This document shows, piece by piece, positions 1-8,397 of a stretch of DNA of 64,000 nt. The stretch covers positions 2,852,001 to 2,916,000 of the forward strand of contig NZ_CP090438.1 in the NCBI RefSeq assembly GCF_021441885.1. The letters are read 5' to 3'. The first letter of the stretch is position 1, and every line of letters begins with the position of its first letter. The notes beneath the pieces are model-generated. The model saw nothing but the letters and a program-made list of their open reading frames with translations. It was not told the DNA's origin and did not search any database. The position numbers and the translations under genes were made by a program. This DNA is from Vibrio maritimus. GTDB taxonomy: Bacteria; Pseudomonadota; Gammaproteobacteria; Enterobacterales; Vibrionaceae.

Positions 1-103
1 GCTTGGCTATACCTTTTGGAATCAATAGTTTTATCAAATAGATAGACTAGTGCTTCCCCATATCTATGCCCTGATTCTGGTACTAATATTTAGGAGTATT
101 ACC
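1..103 (+). promoter_or_regulatory. 3' end of the ribB leader (FMN riboswitch expression platform)
   Basis: The stretch GCCCTGATTCTGGTA at 68-82, followed by an AT-rich spacer and the ribB ribosome site, matches what I recall of the end of the enterobacterial ribB leader, just downstream of its FMN riboswitch. The FMN-binding aptamer itself would lie to the left of this window and cannot be seen. Only the tail of the leader is supported. Aptamer presence is an inference. Confidence 0.55.
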
Positions 104-766
104 ATGAATCAGAACCAAACCTCACTACTGGCCGAATTTGGCACACCTCTAGAGCGAGTTGAAATTGCTCTACAAGCACTGCGCGAAGGTCGCGGCGTAC
201 TGCTTCTCGATGATGAAGATCGTGAAAACGAAGGCGATATCATCTATTCCGTTGATCATCTTACAAATCAGCAAATGGCACTGATGATCCGCGAGTGCAG
301 CGGTATTGTTTGTCTATGTATCACTGATGAACAAGCTCAGCAGTTGGATTTACCACCAATGGTAGAGAACAACAACAGTGCAAACCAAACCGCGTTCACT
401 GTCTCTATTGAAGCGAAAGTTGGCGTCACAACAGGCGTATCGGCAGCCGATCGCGTGACAACAATCAAGACAGCTTGTCAGCCAGGTGCACGCCCAGAAG
501 ACTTAGCGCGCCCGGGTCATGTATTCCCACTACGAGCAAGAAAAGGCGGTGTACTTACTCGCCGCGGACATACAGAAGGCACCATCGATTTAATGCAGAT
601 GGCTGGCCTCTCTCCGTTTGGCGTGCTTTGTGAGGTAACAAACCCTGACGGTACTATGGCCAAAGCACCTGAGATTGTTGAATTCGGTAAGCAGCACAAC
701 ATGCCTGTTTTAACGATTGAAGACATGGTGCAATATCGACTTGCCGGCGCAGAGCAATCTGCGTAA
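104..766 (+). CDS. ribB: 3,4-dihydroxy-2-butanone 4-phosphate synthase
   Basis: RibB converts ribulose 5-phosphate to 3,4-dihydroxy-2-butanone 4-phosphate plus formate, supplying the four-carbon unit of riboflavin. The 220-residue protein carries the acidic metal-binding segment DDEDRENEGD near residues 35-44 and the conserved RGHTEGTIDL segment in its second half. Its length matches the stand-alone RibB of enterobacteria, with no fused GTP cyclohydrolase II. The open frame extends back to 50, but the ATG at 104 is preferred because AGGAG at 92-96 precedes it and the protein then starts MNQNQT as in enterobacteria. It is monocistronic and is followed by a terminator. Confidence 0.96.
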   Translation: MNQNQTSLLAEFGTPLERVEIALQALREGRGVLLLDDEDRENEGDIIYSVDHLTNQQMALMIRECSGIVCLCITDEQAQQLDLPPMVENNNSANQTAFTVSIEAKVGVTTGVSAADRVTTIKTACQPGARPEDLARPGHVFPLRARKGGVLTRRGHTEGTIDLMQMAGLSPFGVLCEVTNPDGTMAKAPEIVEFGKQHNMPVLTIEDMVQYRLAGAEQSA

Positions 767-784
767 GCGAATAGATAGTGTACG

Positions 785-812
785 AAGCCGCTCCATAAGA
801 GCGGCTTTTTTG
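785..812 (+). terminator. Rho-independent terminator of ribB
   Basis: A 9-bp stem (AAGCCGCTC / GAGCGGCTT) with a short CATAA-type loop and a T tract starts 19 bases after the ribB stop codon. Confidence 0.88.
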
Positions 813-923
813 TTGGCGCCACCATAGCTCGCTTCGTGTCTCTCTAGAGAGGTGTCGATCTGCTACGAATACACTCTACAAGTATGATGGCTAATCTAAA
901 TGCTCAGTTCGAACCTTAATACT

Positions 924-3452
924 CTATTGGCACGCACCAAGGTCCTTCCAGACTCCCCATTGGCCAGATTTAGTGGGTTCATCTCCTTGGGTCCACCACT
1001 TAGCCGAGTAGCGATGACCTTGGTAGATAACTTCCGCACCACCGTTGTATACCGCTGACGCATCCCATGTATCTGCGCAAACGACGCTGCCACCATCCGC
1101 TTTCACTGTGACGACATGAGATTTGCTAGTGCTTAGAGCGCCATCACTCACCGTTACCGAAATCGTGAAGTCCGTGTCTACCGATAGGCTCGGCGCAACG
1201 AAGCTAAGCGTGCTGCCTTGAGCTACTACAGACAACTCTGTCGGCGCTTGCCACGTGAACGTGAGCGGATCGCTTTCTGCATCTGTCGATCCGGACGCGT
1301 CCAACTCGACTGAGTCATTTGCGCTTGCCACTGCTGGACCATTCACTACGGCAACCGGTGCGGTATTGGTAGGCGTTGTGCTCGTTGGGTTAACCGTTAC
1401 TGTTGCCGTCGATGTCCCTGTCGCACCTTCATTATCGGTGACCGTTAATGTAAAGCTGTATTGCTCGCTAACTGTGACCTCACCAACCGTGACACTAAGT
1501 TGCGCCGTGTTATCACCCGTTACCGCCACAGGTTGCCCCGCGGTCTGTGACCAAGCGTAACTGACTATTGAGCCATCACTATCACGGGATGCACTGCCAT
1601 CAAGCATGAGGGTTGCAGGACCCACGACTGTTTGATTGCCACCTGCATTGGCTGTTGGAGCTCGGTTCACTGGTGTGCCACCAGCTAAACCTTCATGCAT
1701 CGCATTAAGGATGTCACCGTTATCAGCGTCAATCTCCCATGAGAACAATCCCGCAAAGCCTTGTGCTCGAACATATTGACCTTTCGCGATGACAGAGCGA
1801 GCATCATCAAACGTCACGAGCTCACCGGTTGAACGATTCCACACGTACGGAGCCTCTGCCAGCTCATCATAGCCATACTCAAATCCATTGATGCCAGTAT
1901 TGTTTGGACCAATCATAAATGACTTCAAGCCTTTATAATCAATCACACCATCTTCCCACACACCTTGCGCTGTTGAGCCTTTAAGCTTGCCTGTTGCCAC
2001 GCCCGTCATAGGGTCAGTAGGATCGGACAGAGTATTTGGCATCACACCTTCCCAACCACGACCGTACATAGCGGCGCCAACCACTAACTTGTTCGCAGGA
2101 ACACCTTTCGCGAGAAGAAGCTGAATACCGTTATCTGTGGTGTATGCAGGTCCTTTGTACGGCACACCCTCGGCGTCCACACCGGTTCCATCACATTGAC
2201 CAGCGCTCATGAAGTTGCCGCAATAAAGCGCAGCTTGATGACCGGGTACATTGTTCCAGCCACCATAGAAGTCGTAGGTCATCGCGAAGATGTAATCCAT
2301 ATGAGGCACAGCATCGGCATAGTTCACATCTTCAATCTTGTCATAACCGACACCAACCGCAGATGTCAGTTCATAGGTACGGCCAGTCTCGACGGTTAGC
2401 TCATCTAGCATGATTCGAAGTTCTTGCATTAATGCTGCATAAGCATCACCGTCTTTCAAAGGATCACCAAGGTCGGGAGCGGCTCCTTGCCCACCTGGGT
2501 ATTCCCAATCAATATCCACACCATCGTAGAACTTCCACGTCTGTAGGAAGCGCTTAACGGACGCAACAAATACGTCTCGATTTGCTTTATCAGTAAAGCT
2601 GTAGAAGGGATCTGAAAGGGTCCAGCCACCGATTGAAGGAAGGATTTTTAGATCGGGATTGCGCTGTTTGAGTGCCATGAGCATTGCGTAGTTACCTTTG
2701 ATCGGTGAACTGTACTCATGCCCCGCTTGTGGGAAACTCTTTTGATAGGCCGCCCACGGATCGTGGATGACCACTTCATAGTCGGGCATTCCCTGACACG
2801 CTGTTTGAAGCGCATTAAAGCTGTTACCACCAACGGATTTAACTGACTCGTTTGGACCACAAATAGGAATAAAACCATAGATAATATGGGTTAGGTTATC
2901 GACGGGAATATTGTCCACGGTAAAGTCGCGACCGTAGATACCCCACTCGACAAAGTATGTCCCGACGACGGTATTTGGATCTGTATTGAAGGTCTTATTG
3001 TTAGGGTCAACGTTCATGGTGAGCGGCGCAAGGTGTGCACCATCAGTATCGGCAACAACCAGTTCAGCTGGCGCGCTACGGCTACACCCAGTAGCATCAC
3101 ACGCTTCCACCTCAACCTGGTAGCGACCTCCTTTCGCATACGTAAAGTTTGCTAAGGTTTGACTGCCCGAGATAGGACCGGTTGCAACCTTAACTCCATC
3201 AAAATAGATGTTGTAGGTGTCACCGGTTGTGCCACTCCATTGGTTAAATTGAATACCGATATCAGCGGCATCTTTATACTGCACCATCTGGTTGTAACCA
3301 GAGGTAGTTTCCATTGCGAGCTGAATCTTTGAAAATTGTAGATTGTTTGAGCCGTAGACATCGATAGACGGCGCAGCAGGAGCAGCCATGACGCTTTGAC
3401 TCACTGCCAATGCGACCCCTGATAAGCCTAATAATAGTTTTTTCATTGCCAT
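924..3452 (-). CDS. chiA: Secreted multidomain chitinase (GH18, PKD repeats, chitin-binding tail)
   Basis: Hydrolyses chitin outside the cell. From the chosen start the 842-residue product has a Sec signal peptide (cleavage near Ala23-Ala24), an Ig/FnIII-like chitinase-A N domain (about 25-135), and a GH18 barrel (about 150-585). The barrel has the catalytic DGVDIDWE motif at 310-317, with Glu317 as the acid. Two PKD-type domains follow (about 596-690 and 698-785), then a CBM5/12-like chitin-binding domain with AKWWTQGDEP. The start at 3452 is chosen over the upstream in-frame codon because AGGAAAGAG lies just before it and it gives a clean signal peptide. Vibrios feed on chitin and often carry several chitinases, so the exact paralogue name is less certain than the function. 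Confidence 0.93.
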   Translation of the reverse strand: MAMKKLLLGLSGVALAVSQSVMAAPAAPSIDVYGSNNLQFSKIQLAMETTSGYNQMVQYKDAADIGIQFNQWSGTTGDTYNIYFDGVKVATGPISGSQTLANFTYAKGGRYQVEVEACDATGCSRSAPAELVVADTDGAHLAPLTMNVDPNNKTFNTDPNTVVGTYFVEWGIYGRDFTVDNIPVDNLTHIIYGFIPICGPNESVKSVGGNSFNALQTACQGMPDYEVVIHDPWAAYQKSFPQAGHEYSSPIKGNYAMLMALKQRNPDLKILPSIGGWTLSDPFYSFTDKANRDVFVASVKRFLQTWKFYDGVDIDWEYPGGQGAAPDLGDPLKDGDAYAALMQELRIMLDELTVETGRTYELTSAVGVGYDKIEDVNYADAVPHMDYIFAMTYDFYGGWNNVPGHQAALYCGNFMSAGQCDGTGVDAEGVPYKGPAYTTDNGIQLLLAKGVPANKLVVGAAMYGRGWEGVMPNTLSDPTDPMTGVATGKLKGSTAQGVWEDGVIDYKGLKSFMIGPNNTGINGFEYGYDELAEAPYVWNRSTGELVTFDDARSVIAKGQYVRAQGFAGLFSWEIDADNGDILNAMHEGLAGGTPVNRAPTANAGGNQTVVGPATLMLDGSASRDSDGSIVSYAWSQTAGQPVAVTGDNTAQLSVTVGEVTVSEQYSFTLTVTDNEGATGTSTATVTVNPTSTTPTNTAPVAVVNGPAVASANDSVELDASGSTDAESDPLTFTWQAPTELSVVAQGSTLSFVAPSLSVDTDFTISVTVSDGALSTSKSHVVTVKADGGSVVCADTWDASAVYNGGAEVIYQGHRYSAKWWTQGDEPTKSGQWGVWKDLGACQ

Positions 3453-3859
3453 TCTCTTTCCTTGAAAGACGAAAAATTTCCTGCTCACAACTGTTTACAA
3501 GCTAAAACGGATCAAAAGTTCAATAACTTAAAATGTATTAAAAAGTTGTGAACATCGGTATTTATTAATAGGCAGATGTGTTTATTTTTTGTGCAAAAAT
3601 AAAACTCACTTCGAGTCACCACTCAAAATTAGATCCTTTGTCTCAGGCATTTTCATTAACTCTTCAACCCTGTGCCCAGAATTTTTCACTCATTTAAAAG
3701 ATCACAAAAGTCATAAATGCCAAACCCATCCACCAAGCAGATAGCCACCCTACCCACACATAAGAGAGGTGAATAACAATACATAAACCACATAAATAGC
3801 CGAAGCTGATCCGTTATTACTGGAAAAGTCACCACGCTTGTATGACAATGAGCCTCACA
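3453..3859. other. Intergenic region between divergent chiA and thiD
   Basis: About 400 AT-rich bases with no credible gene. It must hold the chiA promoter (minus strand) and the promoter of the thiamine operon (plus strand). I looked for a CRP-type TGTGA-N6-TCACA site and found only isolated half sites, so no operator is called. Confidence 0.6.
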
Positions 3860-3944
3860 TTAGTCGGGGGGCATTTATGCTGAGATCACCATAGTGGTGA
3901 GACCCGTTGAACCTGATTCAGTTAGCACTGGCGTAGGGAACTGA
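3860..3944 (+). promoter_or_regulatory. TPP riboswitch (THI box)
   Basis: The conserved THI-box parts are present in order. A GGGG run and the CTGAGA box (3880-3885) are followed by ACCCGTTGAACCTGATT and then by GCGTAGGGAAC. The closing P1 stem pairs TTAGT (3860-3864) with ACTGA (3940-3944). The aptamer sits 78 bases upstream of the thiD start. It should bind thiamine pyrophosphate and switch off the downstream transport and salvage operon. Confidence 0.95.
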
Positions 3945-3998
3945 TAGACAATGCAAAAAGACTCACTACCCAAGGTGTCTTTGGCAGGGCTATGGCTG

Positions 3999-4017
3999 TT
4001 CCTTCGCAGAAAAGGAG
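3999..4017 (+). promoter_or_regulatory. Hairpin that can mask the thiD ribosome site
   Basis: TTCCTT (3999-4004) can pair with AAGGAG (4012-4017), the Shine-Dalgarno sequence of thiD, across a 7-base loop. There is no terminator-like T run between the aptamer and thiD. This suggests that the TPP riboswitch acts on translation start. The pairing is visible in the sequence; the mechanism is inferred. Confidence 0.5.
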
Positions 4018-4022
4018 CATTT

Positions 4023-4850
4023 ATGGTCACAGCATCGCAACACACCCCAATCGTATTAACCATTGCCGGCTCAGATTCTGGCGGTGGTGCTGGTATTCAA
4101 GCGGATATTAAAGCGATTTCAGCCACAGGTTCTTACGCCTGCTCAGTCATTACAGCGCTTACCGCTCAAAACACTCAAGGCGTAACAGGCATACTTGGCA
4201 TTGACCCAGACTTCGTCAAAGCACAGCTTGATGCAGTTTTTAGCGACTTGAACGTTGTCGCTGTCAAAATCGGCATGCTGGCAGATGCCAATATCATTGG
4301 CGCTGTCGCCGAAAAACTTCGAGAATACCAACCACAATACATCGTTCTTGATCCGGTCATGGTTGCCACCAGCGGAGACCTTCTTCTTGAAAGTAGCGCC
4401 ATTGATGCACTCAAAACACAACTGCTACCATTAGCGACCGTGATTACTCCTAACCTGCCAGAGGGCGCAGCACTATTAGGTTGTGATGTCCCACAATCTC
4501 AACAGGATATGGAAGCTCTGATCGACGCACTACGTGCTTTGGACACCCCTGCTATTTTGCTAAAAGGTGGGCACTTAGAGTCTGAGCAAAACAGTAATGA
4601 TCTGTTGATTACTAATAGCGATGTTCAGTTCTTTAATACCACTCGGATCGCGACAAATAATACCCATGGAACGGGCTGTACCTTAAGCTCAGCGATAGCG
4701 TCCTTCCTAGCAAAGGGCAACGAACTGAGTGACGCAGTAAAACTGGGTAAAGATTATATTACCCAAGCGATAGCGCATGCTGATGAACTTAAGATCGGTA
4801 AAGGTCACGGCCCCGTCCACCACTTCTACGCCCTTAATAAAGGCGCCTAA
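4023..4850 (+). CDS. thiD: Hydroxymethylpyrimidine / phosphomethylpyrimidine kinase
   Basis: ThiD phosphorylates 4-amino-5-hydroxymethyl-2-methylpyrimidine (HMP) twice to HMP-PP for thiamine synthesis. The 275-residue product has the ribokinase-fold GSDSGGGAGIQAD motif near its N-terminus and the anion-hole motif THGTGCT near residue 215. The frame is open from 3951, but the ATG at 4023 has AAGGAG six bases upstream and starts right before the family's first strand. It is the first gene after the TPP riboswitch and lies five bases before the transporter ATPase gene. Together with tenA this operon looks built for pyrimidine salvage. Confidence 0.95.
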   Translation: MVTASQHTPIVLTIAGSDSGGGAGIQADIKAISATGSYACSVITALTAQNTQGVTGILGIDPDFVKAQLDAVFSDLNVVAVKIGMLADANIIGAVAEKLREYQPQYIVLDPVMVATSGDLLLESSAIDALKTQLLPLATVITPNLPEGAALLGCDVPQSQQDMEALIDALRALDTPAILLKGGHLESEQNSNDLLITNSDVQFFNTTRIATNNTHGTGCTLSSAIASFLAKGNELSDAVKLGKDYITQAIAHADELKIGKGHGPVHHFYALNKGA

Positions 4851-4855
4851 GGCCA

Positions 4856-5650
4856 ATGACGCCAATTCGTATTCAAGGAGCGACCCTAAGGTATTTGGGC
4901 GATAGCAGCGCAATATTCTCAGGGTTAGAAGTGACATTTGAACCGGCTACATGGACGGCTATTCTTGGTCCAAGTGGCTGTGGAAAATCGACGTTGCTAC
5001 GCTACATAGCCGGGTTGCTCACTGATAAGGTCGAATTTTCAGCAACGGAGTTTTCCCCACCACTTGATGTGCTAGCCGGCCAGGTGGCCTACATGGCGCA
5101 GCAAGATCTGCTGATGCCATGGCTATCCGTGCTCGATAATGTGTGCCTAGCCTCTCGCTTAAATGGCAAGAAAGTGGACGCGCGGACTCTTCAAAAAGCA
5201 CTGTCACTGCTGGAGAAAGTGGGGCTAGCGGATAAAGCCGCTTCAAACCCCAATGATCTATCTGGTGGTCAAAGGCAACGTGTCGCATTAGCTCGCACCT
5301 TAATGCAAGATAAGTCCGTCGTGTTGATGGATGAGCCTTTTTCAGCGCTCGATGCCGTCACGCGCTACAAGCTACAAGCGCTCGCAGCTAACCTGCTCAA
5401 AGACAAAACTGTGCTGCTGATTACCCATGATCCGCAAGAGGCGCTTCGTTTGGGTGAGCAGATCCTAGTCATGAATGGTAAGCCCGCGCGACTGCACAGC
5501 ATTACTCCACCAAAGCAAGGAATACCTCGTGATATAGACGGCGAGTTCGCGGCTATTCAACAATCCATACTCGAGCACTTAGCTGGGAGTCACACAGAAA
5601 AACTCGATGTCGCTGAACGTCAAGGAGGCTCCCATGACGCCACTCGCTGA
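4856..5650 (+). CDS. thiZ: ABC transporter ATPase for thiamine precursor (HMP) uptake
   Basis: Cytoplasmic ATP-binding subunit that powers the ThiXYZ importer. Walker A GPSGCGKST is at residues 38-46, the signature LSGGQ at 134-138 and Walker B VVLMDEP at 154-160, all intact. It resembles the taurine/nitrate/HMP (TauB-SsuB) branch. It lies between thiD and the permease gene, overlaps the latter by 17 bases, and shares the TPP riboswitch. The pyrimidine substrate is inferred from this operon context; the ATPase assignment itself is secure. Confidence 0.88.
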   Translation: MTPIRIQGATLRYLGDSSAIFSGLEVTFEPATWTAILGPSGCGKSTLLRYIAGLLTDKVEFSATEFSPPLDVLAGQVAYMAQQDLLMPWLSVLDNVCLASRLNGKKVDARTLQKALSLLEKVGLADKAASNPNDLSGGQRQRVALARTLMQDKSVVLMDEPFSALDAVTRYKLQALAANLLKDKTVLLITHDPQEALRLGEQILVMNGKPARLHSITPPKQGIPRDIDGEFAAIQQSILEHLAGSHTEKLDVAERQGGSHDATR

Positions 5651-6431
5651 GGTTGCGAATCGAAGCCAAAAACAAGCGTCAAAGCAAGGTTTAAGCGCCA
5701 TGATGCGCGTGATCATTAGCTTGCTGATTATCTTGGCTATCTGGAAGAGCATTGTGGTTATTTTTGATATGCCAAGCTTTATCCTCCCTGCGCCAGAGGC
5801 GGTATTTATAAAGCTTTTCGAACGCCATGATGTGTTGCTCAAGCATACCTGGGTGACTAGCCAAGAGATATTACTGGGTCTGTTACTTGGACTGTCTATG
5901 GGGCTTTTCTTTGCTCTACAGATGCTGCTGTTTCAGCCAGTAAAACGCTGGCTACTGCCGATTCTTATTACTAGCCAAGCGATCCCTGTATTCGCGCTGG
6001 CACCCATTCTGATGCTTTGGTTAGGGTATGGCATTGCCTCCAAAGTTGTCATGGCTGCACTGATTATCTTTTTTCCGGTAACCACCTGCTGTTATGACGG
6101 ATTGCGAAATACGCCGACGGGCTATTTAGATCTCTCACAAACAATGGGCGCAAATCGCTGGCGTCAGCTTTGGCATATCCGCTTGCCTGCATCCTTGCCT
6201 GTACTAGCATCGGGCATTCGTGTTGCTGTGGTGGTCGCACCGATTGGCGCCGTTGCCGGCGAATGGGTGGGGTCAAGTGAAGGGCTTGGCTACCTCATGC
6301 TGCAAACCAATGCTCGAATGCTCATCGATGAGATGTTTGCAGCCCTGTTTATTTTGGCGGCTGTATCTGTCTCTCTCTACTTCATTACAGATTGGGCGCT
6401 AAGACGCCTTATCCCATGGGAAAATAACTAA
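5634..6431 (+). CDS. thiX: ABC transporter permease for thiamine precursor (HMP) uptake
   Basis: Inner-membrane permease of the BPD_transp_1 family, 265 residues with about six predicted hydrophobic segments. The EAA-type coupling loop is near the middle, around the segment MGANRWRQLWHIRLPAS. The start at 5634 is preferred over an in-frame codon at 5607 because AAGGAGG at 5622-5628 precedes it. It overlaps the end of thiZ, which suggests translational coupling. The substrate is inferred from neighbours. Confidence 0.88.
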   Translation: MTPLAEVANRSQKQASKQGLSAMMRVIISLLIILAIWKSIVVIFDMPSFILPAPEAVFIKLFERHDVLLKHTWVTSQEILLGLLLGLSMGLFFALQMLLFQPVKRWLLPILITSQAIPVFALAPILMLWLGYGIASKVVMAALIIFFPVTTCCYDGLRNTPTGYLDLSQTMGANRWRQLWHIRLPASLPVLASGIRVAVVVAPIGAVAGEWVGSSEGLGYLMLQTNARMLIDEMFAALFILAAVSVSLYFITDWALRRLIPWENN

Positions 6432-6448
6432 ATTCAAAAGGAAAAAGT

Positions 6449-7396
6449 ATGAAATCCACGACAACTAAAGTCATCGCAGCGCTGCTCACTGCTATGACGA
6501 CATTCGCAGCAAGCGCCGCAGATAAGTCGATAACGCTGATGCTTGACTGGTTCGTGAACCCTAATCACGGCCCCATCGTCATTGCTCATGAGCGTGGCTA
6601 CTTTGAAGAACAAGGGCTAGAAGTCAACATCCAAGAGCCTGCCGATCCGAGTACACCAGCTAAGCTGGTTGCAGCAGGCAAGGTGGACATGGCGGTTTCG
6701 TATCAAACCAGCCTAACGATTGATGTTGCGGCAGGTTTGCCTCTTATTCGCAGTGCAACGCTCATTGCTACCCCTTTGAACACCATGATGGTATTGGATA
6801 ATGGCAAGATCAATTCCCTCGCGGATCTCAAAGGCAAAAAGATCGGTATCGCAATCGCAGGCAATGAAGAAGCGACCATAGGCACTATGCTTCAAACCGA
6901 AGGCGTCGCGTACAAAGATGTGCAAATCATCAACGTTGGCTGGGCACTGTCATCATCATTAGCGTCAGGTAAGGTTGATGCCATTTGGGGCGGTCTGCGT
7001 AACTTCGAAACAAACCAACTAGAGCTCGAGGGCTTCAAACCAAAGGCCTTCTTCCCTGAAGAGCATGGCGTTCCGACCTATGAAGAACTGGTTTTTGTTG
7101 CTAATGCAAAGAGTCATGACAAAGACGCTATCGCTAAATTCAACCGTGCTATCGAGAAAGCGACGACCTACATCGTCAATCACCCTCAAGAATCTTGGAC
7201 TCAGTTTGTTGCTTACGCACCAGACACGCTAAACAACGAGCTTAACAAACGTGCATGGCGCGACACGCTAACACGATTTGCGCTGCGTCCATCTGCCATC
7301 GATGCTGCTAAGTATGATGCCTTCACAGACTTCATGTACCAGCACAAGATCATCTCGAGTAAACCAGCAGCAGAGACCATGGTACCTGTACTGTAG
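6449..7396 (+). CDS. thiY: Periplasmic thiamine-pyrimidine-binding protein (NMT1/THI5-like)
   Basis: Solute-binding protein of the HMP importer. It has a signal peptide of about 23 residues ending AASA-A. The mature part has the NMT1/THI5-like start LDWFVNPNHGP and the family segment GYFEEQGLEV. The 315-residue length fits ThiY proteins. It lies 17 bases after thiX and 8 bases before tenA. ThiY binding of formylaminopyrimidine or HMP is known for relatives; which one is bound here cannot be told. Confidence 0.9.
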   Translation: MKSTTTKVIAALLTAMTTFAASAADKSITLMLDWFVNPNHGPIVIAHERGYFEEQGLEVNIQEPADPSTPAKLVAAGKVDMAVSYQTSLTIDVAAGLPLIRSATLIATPLNTMMVLDNGKINSLADLKGKKIGIAIAGNEEATIGTMLQTEGVAYKDVQIINVGWALSSSLASGKVDAIWGGLRNFETNQLELEGFKPKAFFPEEHGVPTYEELVFVANAKSHDKDAIAKFNRAIEKATTYIVNHPQESWTQFVAYAPDTLNNELNKRAWRDTLTRFALRPSAIDAAKYDAFTDFMYQHKIISSKPAAETMVPVL

Positions 7397-7404
7397 GAGC
7401 AATT

Positions 7405-8067
7405 ATGAACCATCAAGACCTGATAAATGCTTGCCAAAGCGAATGGCAAGGCTATACCGAACATGAATTTGTGCAGCAACTTGCTAAAGGTGAGCTTGAG
7501 CAAAAAGCGTATTTGCATTATCTAAAGCAGGACTTTCTGTTTCTAAAGCAATATGCCCGCGCTTACGCCTTGGCGATCTATAAAGCCAAAACACTGACTC
7601 AAATGCGTGAGGCAGTACCTAGTGTGGCTGCCCTACTTGAGTCTGAGATCGGTCATCATGTCTCTTATTGCAGCCAGTGGGGCATTACTGAAGCTGATAT
7701 GGAAGCGGAAACTGAAGACTTTGGTACCGTGGCGTATACCCGCTATGTACTCGATGCAGGCATGACTGGCGAGCTTGTTGACCTGTATGCGGCTTTGGCA
7801 CCTTGCGCTATCGGCTATGCCGTGATCGGTAAAGCACTCATCGAGTCACCCACTACGGTATTAGAAGGCAACCCATATCGCAGCTGGATAGAGCTTTATG
7901 CCGGTGAGGATTTTCAATCAGGCGTTCAGGTGAGCATTGAGCGTTTGGACACCTTACTCAAAGACATTGAGCTCGACAGCCCGAGAGGCCAAGAACTCAT
8001 ACACGTGTTTAAAACAGCAACAAGAATGGAAATTGCCTTTTGGCAGCAAGGTCTTGATACAAAATAA
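7405..8067 (+). CDS. tenA: TenA-family aminopyrimidine aminohydrolase (thiaminase II)
   Basis: TenA hydrolyses aminomethylpyrimidine, a thiamine breakdown product, to HMP so that ThiD can reuse it. The 220-residue all-helical protein has the active-site Cys134 in the segment LAPCAIGY and a conserved Glu near the C-terminus in TRMEIAFW. It is therefore of the TenA_C (cysteine) class rather than the Cys-less TenA_E class. It is the last gene of the riboswitch operon and is followed directly by a terminator. The set kinase-importer-TenA makes a complete salvage route. Confidence 0.93.
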   Translation: MNHQDLINACQSEWQGYTEHEFVQQLAKGELEQKAYLHYLKQDFLFLKQYARAYALAIYKAKTLTQMREAVPSVAALLESEIGHHVSYCSQWGITEADMEAETEDFGTVAYTRYVLDAGMTGELVDLYAALAPCAIGYAVIGKALIESPTTVLEGNPYRSWIELYAGEDFQSGVQVSIERLDTLLKDIELDSPRGQELIHVFKTATRMEIAFWQQGLDTK

Positions 8068-8073
8068 CGCGAC

Positions 8074-8103
8074 GATGCCGACCTCTTGGTCGGCATTTTT
8101 TTC
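8074..8103 (+). terminator. Terminator of the thiamine salvage operon
   Basis: A 9-bp perfect stem (ATGCCGACC / GGTCGGCAT) with a TCTT loop and a seven-T run begins eight bases after the tenA stop. Confidence 0.92.
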
Positions 8104-8397
8104 TCTCGTAACCGCTCATTTAACAAACAAAAATCACATCCTCAACCCGCATTTCGGATTTTGTGCCCAAAGTCACGCGTTAACACAATATTTACAACTG
8201 AGTTTAACATTAGCAACAAAGTTAGGTAGGATGTCGACTCGTGTTTGGTATGTTCAAACACCTCGCGCTCTCTTTCATCATGCTTTTCGTGCAAGCAAGG
8301 ACGATTGATAAAGGATGAGCATCAACAAGTGATGTCGAACAATCAGACCATGAGTCGCTGAGCTTCGACCTCATCCCCAGCTTTACAGGGAAGAACT
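8104..8397 (+). other. Leader region of the alanine/glycine symporter gene
   Basis: About 290 bases with no credible gene. It contains a perfect 7-bp inverted repeat, GTGTTTG (8241-8247) and CAAACAC (8255-8261), and a second possible stem (GTCGAA near 8335 with TTCGAC near 8375). Neither is followed by a T tract. A glycine riboswitch precedes a related symporter gene in V. cholerae, but its conserved core motifs are not present here. Confidence 0.4.

Noticed and set aside
840..851. Palindrome CTCTCTAGAGAG between ribB and chiA
   Set aside because: No T tract and no loop; not convincing as a terminator or operator.
8104..8397. Glycine riboswitch before the alanine/glycine symporter gene
   Set aside because: Expected from a V. 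cholerae relative, but the conserved core motifs of the tandem aptamer are not present.
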